Assembly (NCBI GenBank): GCA_963778675.1
Contig: CAVZVI010000011.1
Location: forward strand, 310,001 to 374,000
Length of the DNA: 64,000 nucleotides
Source: CAWCDJ01 sp963778675
GTDB lineage: Bacteria; Acidobacteriota; Terriglobia; Bryobacterales; Bryobacteraceae
Direction: 5' to 3'
Position numbers and translations under genes: made by a program. Positions 61,463-64,000 of the stretch are shown here, one piece after another (the first letter of the stretch is position 1; every line of letters begins with the position of its first letter). The notes under the pieces are model-generated. The model worked only from the letters and a program-made list of their open reading frames with translations. It was not told where the DNA came from and made no database searches.

Positions 61463-63196
61463 GTACCGGTTAACCAGGCGGTCGAACTCCTCGGGACGGA
61501 CCAGGCGGAATCTTGGCTCAAGCGGGCAATGCCCCTCCAGTTCAGAGATCATGGCCTCGGAGGGCACTTCCGGGGTCAACAGGTGTAACTGACCACTGTG
61601 GACTCGATAGGGTATAACCCTCCAGCGGCGCACCGTGCCCGCCGGCAATAAGCGGGTGGCTGTCAGGCTGACCTCCGACGCAGGGGGAGAACCGAGAGGA
61701 AGGCCGGCCTGAATACTCAAGGCTTGGTAGAGATATTCCTGTTTAACATTATGTTTTGAAACAAGATATTCGCCTATTCTGATGTTCGACGGGCAGTTCC
61801 CGGCGGCCTCTTCCAGTTCCCCCATCGAGATGCACCGCAGATGGACCAGAATCTCCCCGAGACGCCTTCGTCCGTAGGCGGCGGAGTGGTGGGAGGGATA
61901 CACGTGTTCGGTCTTACGCCAGGCCAGGCGGCATCCCTTGAAGCGCGCGGCGGCGAACTGGCGAACGGCCTCCACGGTGGCACAGAAATTCACCAAATTT
62001 CCCCAAAACAGGCGCACTGGCACCCCGGAGGCGAATCTCCAGCCGTAGATGCGCGCGGCATAGGCAGCGCGTAAGGATGCCTGAATCACCGAGATGCAGA
62101 GGTTGACGCCGCACAGCGCCGGGGCCCAGGCCGGCACCTCCGGATCCTTCAAAAAGATGCCGGCGAGCAGCAGGAAATTGGCGACCGGAGCGAGCAGGTT
62201 GCCGATCAGGCCCTTGCGGTCGCGCCAGAACCAGTAGAGCTGACGGGGAGGCACGCGCCAGCCGTGCATTTGCCATCCCTGCAGCACAATTCCGGCGACC
62301 CAGCGGCTGCGCTGGCGGACTGCCAAGCGGAAGGTGCGGGGGAAATACTCGCGGGTCGCGGTCAGGACGCCGGAATCGAAGCGCAGGGGAAGGAAGGCCT
62401 GGCGGCAGCCCGCCGCATGCAGCCGGTAGCCGTTTTCGTAGTCTTCAGTGAGGCAGGCGGGGTCGAACACCTGCCCTCCGCGATCGGCCGCCAGGCGGGC
62501 GAGCACTGCACGGTCGAATCCCGTACCGACGCCGTTCGAAGGCAGAAATCCGCCCAGGAACTGCCGCACCGGGATGTCTTTGGACTGATATTCGGCAAAC
62601 TCGTCGCAATACAAGCCGTGAGTCAATTCCCGGAGGCTGGTAGGCAGGGGCAGGACGGGGATCTGCACCATCTGATATTCGCGGGAAAGGCAGTTGATAT
62701 AGCGAAGGGATTGAGGATGGATCAGGTCCTCGGCGTCGTGCGTTACCACGACGTCGAAGCGCAGGCCGTGCCGGCGCTCGTACTCCTCCATGCCCCGGTA
62801 GATCCAGTTGAGGCAGTCGCCTTTAGAGGTGGGGCCGCCGTGGGGACATACCACCTTGTGTACGCGGCGATGGCGACCGGCAGCTTCGGAAACGGCATCG
62901 CAGGTCTGGGGATCGTTGGGATAGACCCCGGCAAAGACTTCGTAGTTCTCGTATTGGATGACCGAGAGATTGCGCTCGAGCATGCGGCCGATGACACCGT
63001 GTTCGTGCCACAGGGGCACAAAAACAGCGATCCGGCGCTCGGGCGTTTGTTCCAGGTCCGAGTCCGCTGGGCGGGGGAGCCGCTCCCTGCGGAGAACGAG
63101 GGAGACCAGGCTGATCCACAAATCGTCCAGCCCGCTGAGCAGGATCCAGAGCGCCAGGGGAACCAGACAGACCGACAACCACAGGTCGAGCCGCAC
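61430..63196 (-). CDS. NfrB-like membrane glycosyltransferase with C-terminal MshEN c-di-GMP-binding domain
   Basis: 588 residues. TM helix at the N-terminus (LWLSVCLVPLALWILLSGL), a GT-2 domain (IAVFVPLWHEHGVIGRML, THDAEDLIHP metal-binding region, LTEDYENG, QRSRWVAG acceptor motif), three or four TM helices (about 315-400), then residues about 440-510 with RLGEILVHLRCISMGELEEA and RIGEYLVSKHNV, the MshEN repeat known to bind cyclic di-GMP. This order is that of NfrB, which makes an N4-phage receptor glycan. c-di-GMP would switch on glycan production. Convergent overlap with the gene at 60545. Confidence 0.92.
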   Translation of the reverse strand: MRLDLWLSVCLVPLALWILLSGLDDLWISLVSLVLRRERLPRPADSDLEQTPERRIAVFVPLWHEHGVIGRMLERNLSVIQYENYEVFAGVYPNDPQTCDAVSEAAGRHRRVHKVVCPHGGPTSKGDCLNWIYRGMEEYERRHGLRFDVVVTHDAEDLIHPQSLRYINCLSREYQMVQIPVLPLPTSLRELTHGLYCDEFAEYQSKDIPVRQFLGGFLPSNGVGTGFDRAVLARLAADRGGQVFDPACLTEDYENGYRLHAAGCRQAFLPLRFDSGVLTATREYFPRTFRLAVRQRSRWVAGIVLQGWQMHGWRVPPRQLYWFWRDRKGLIGNLLAPVANFLLLAGIFLKDPEVPAWAPALCGVNLCISVIQASLRAAYAARIYGWRFASGVPVRLFWGNLVNFCATVEAVRQFAAARFKGCRLAWRKTEHVYPSHHSAAYGRRRLGEILVHLRCISMGELEEAAGNCPSNIRIGEYLVSKHNVKQEYLYQALSIQAGLPLGSPPASEVSLTATRLLPAGTVRRWRVIPYRVHSGQLHLLTPEVPSEAMISELEGHCPLEPRFRLVRPEEFDRLVNRYLPAVHRERGD

Positions 63197-63243
63197 GATA
63201 GAGAGGGTAGTGCCGGGAAGGCGCCGGATCTCTCAAAGATTTC

Positions 63244-64000
63244 TCAGGCCACCAGCGTGACCTTGGTATAGACGACTTCGAAGCCCATCCGCTCGTAGTT
63301 GCGCTGCGAGGCACTGCCCGGAAGAGTGGATGCGGTGGCAGTGTCGCAGCCTTGAGCGATGGCTTCGTTCAGGCGGGCGGCGATCAGCTCCCGATGAAGG
63401 CCGCAGCGGCGGAATCCGGCGATGGTGCTGTCGGCAAAGAGGGTGGCGAGCCCGCTGTGCATGGCGGCGGCGGCTCCGCCGACGGGATCGCCCGATTCGG
63501 TGACCGCCAGGTAGCAGAGTGCGCCGGGCATGGCGAAAACGGAGCGCCCGATATCCATTTCCAGGTCCGTCAGCTCGGGCCGGTCGAAAAACCCCCAACC
63601 GACGGTGTGGGACCAGAGTTCCTGCTCACCGGCGGCAGCGCGGCGGACGCGCGGGGTCATGACAATGGGGGTGCCGGCGAGGCGCTTCACGAGCACATTG
63701 TTGAACTCCGACGGGCGAAAGCCCCGTTCCACGAGGATAGGCAGCAGGCCGGGATCGGCGAGCGGGCATAACTCGATCGAGACACGGGCGCCGCGGCTGC
63801 GGAAGAAAGATTCCATCCTTCCGACTTCGGAAGGGCTTACGGGGCCGTTCAATCCGAGGCCCACCACCTGGCTGAGTGGCGAATCCACCCCCATGAAAAT
63901 GGCTGTGCCTCCCGCGATTTCCAGAACTCCAGCGCCATCCCGCAAGCTGCAACCGCGGGCGTTAGCCGCTTCCGCGGATTCGATGCGGCGCGCCAACTGC
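63244..64000 (-). CDS. GNAT-family N-acetyltransferase, 5' end outside window
   Basis: At least 250 residues. The frame is open to the window edge; TTG 63996 could be a start, but the N-terminal sequence (ARRIESAEAANAR) reads as the middle of a protein. The C-terminal GNAT core is clear: LCYLAVTESGDPVGGAAAAM, LFADSTIAGFRRCGLHRELI (acetyl-CoA-binding loop), and a final GSASQRNYERMGFEVVYTKV. Acceptor unknown. Confidence 0.85.
   Translation of the reverse strand, partial: QLARRIESAEAANARGCSLRDGAGVLEIAGGTAIFMGVDSPLSQVVGLGLNGPVSPSEVGRMESFFRSRGARVSIELCPLADPGLLPILVERGFRPSEFNNVLVKRLAGTPIVMTPRVRRAAAGEQELWSHTVGWGFFDRPELTDLEMDIGRSVFAMPGALCYLAVTESGDPVGGAAAAMHSGLATLFADSTIAGFRRCGLHRELIAARLNEAIAQGCDTATASTLPGSASQRNYERMGFEVVYTKVTLVA

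Overview
The window looks like a chromosomal segment of a high-GC acidobacterium, most probably of the Solibacter/Bryobacter type. The evidence is the mix of families: an Oar-like TonB-dependent receptor with an N-terminal carboxypeptidase-regulatory domain, ASPIC/UnbV (CRTAC1-like) FG-GAP proteins, a duplicated FtsX/MacB orphan permease of the acidobacterial (ADOP) kind, an ECF sigma factor next to a TPR-bearing Ser/Thr kinase, and PEP-CTERM proteins. This is inferred from gene content, not from a marker-gene search.

Layout. 1-2.8 kb (minus): TPR protein (running off the left edge), small secreted protein and CRTAC1-like protein. 3.0-6.5 kb: a TonB-dependent receptor broken by a 1-nt insertion. 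6.6-14.1 kb: a five-gene plus-strand operon (TPR protein, molybdopterin oxidoreductase, alkaline-phosphatase-fold protein, unknown protein, ASPIC/UnbV-TPR fusion). 14.2-17 kb: haem-binding and hypothetical proteins, an IS481-type element with terminal repeats, then tRNA-Lys. 17-24 kb: K+ channel, DUF4142, an argJ-fmt-def-aroC operon, two tiny membrane proteins and a PilZ protein. 24.2-24.6 kb: two tandem, nearly identical small-RNA genes, each with its own promoter and hairpin terminator. 24.6-32 kb: M1-type peptidase, FAH hydrolase, tRNA-Arg, an unknown protein, ECF sigma factor and kinase. 32-40 kb: two PEP-CTERM proteins, TMEM175-like channel, double cyclophilin, ADOP permease, M28 peptidase. 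40-46 kb (minus): AtuA-like protein, acyl-CoA carboxyltransferase, frameshifted NIPSNAP protein, CysE, NuoI, radical SAM protein. 46-49 kb: NlpC/P60 hydrolase with a dipeptide epimerase, and an NDH-2-like dehydrogenase. 49.2-54.3 kb: a fused subtilisin + HExxH metalloprotease followed by a metallo-beta-lactamase-fold protein. 54.3-64 kb: flavin oxidoreductase, DUF4126, HAD phosphatase, rhamnulokinase, His-rich protein, cupin, sugar permease, mutarotase-like protein, NfrB-like glycosyltransferase with a MshEN domain, GNAT.

The most interesting candidates are (1) the tandem sRNA genes whose first hairpin exposes a CCUCC anti-Shine-Dalgarno loop, and (2) the two-gene cassette that joins two unrelated protease domains in one polypeptide and couples it to an MBL-fold hydrolase. 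Two genes (the receptor and NIPSNAP) carry single-base insertions; raw reads are needed to tell real mutation from assembly error. Several start sites are placed on GTG/TTG or internal ATG codons because ribosome binding sites or stop-start overlaps favour them.
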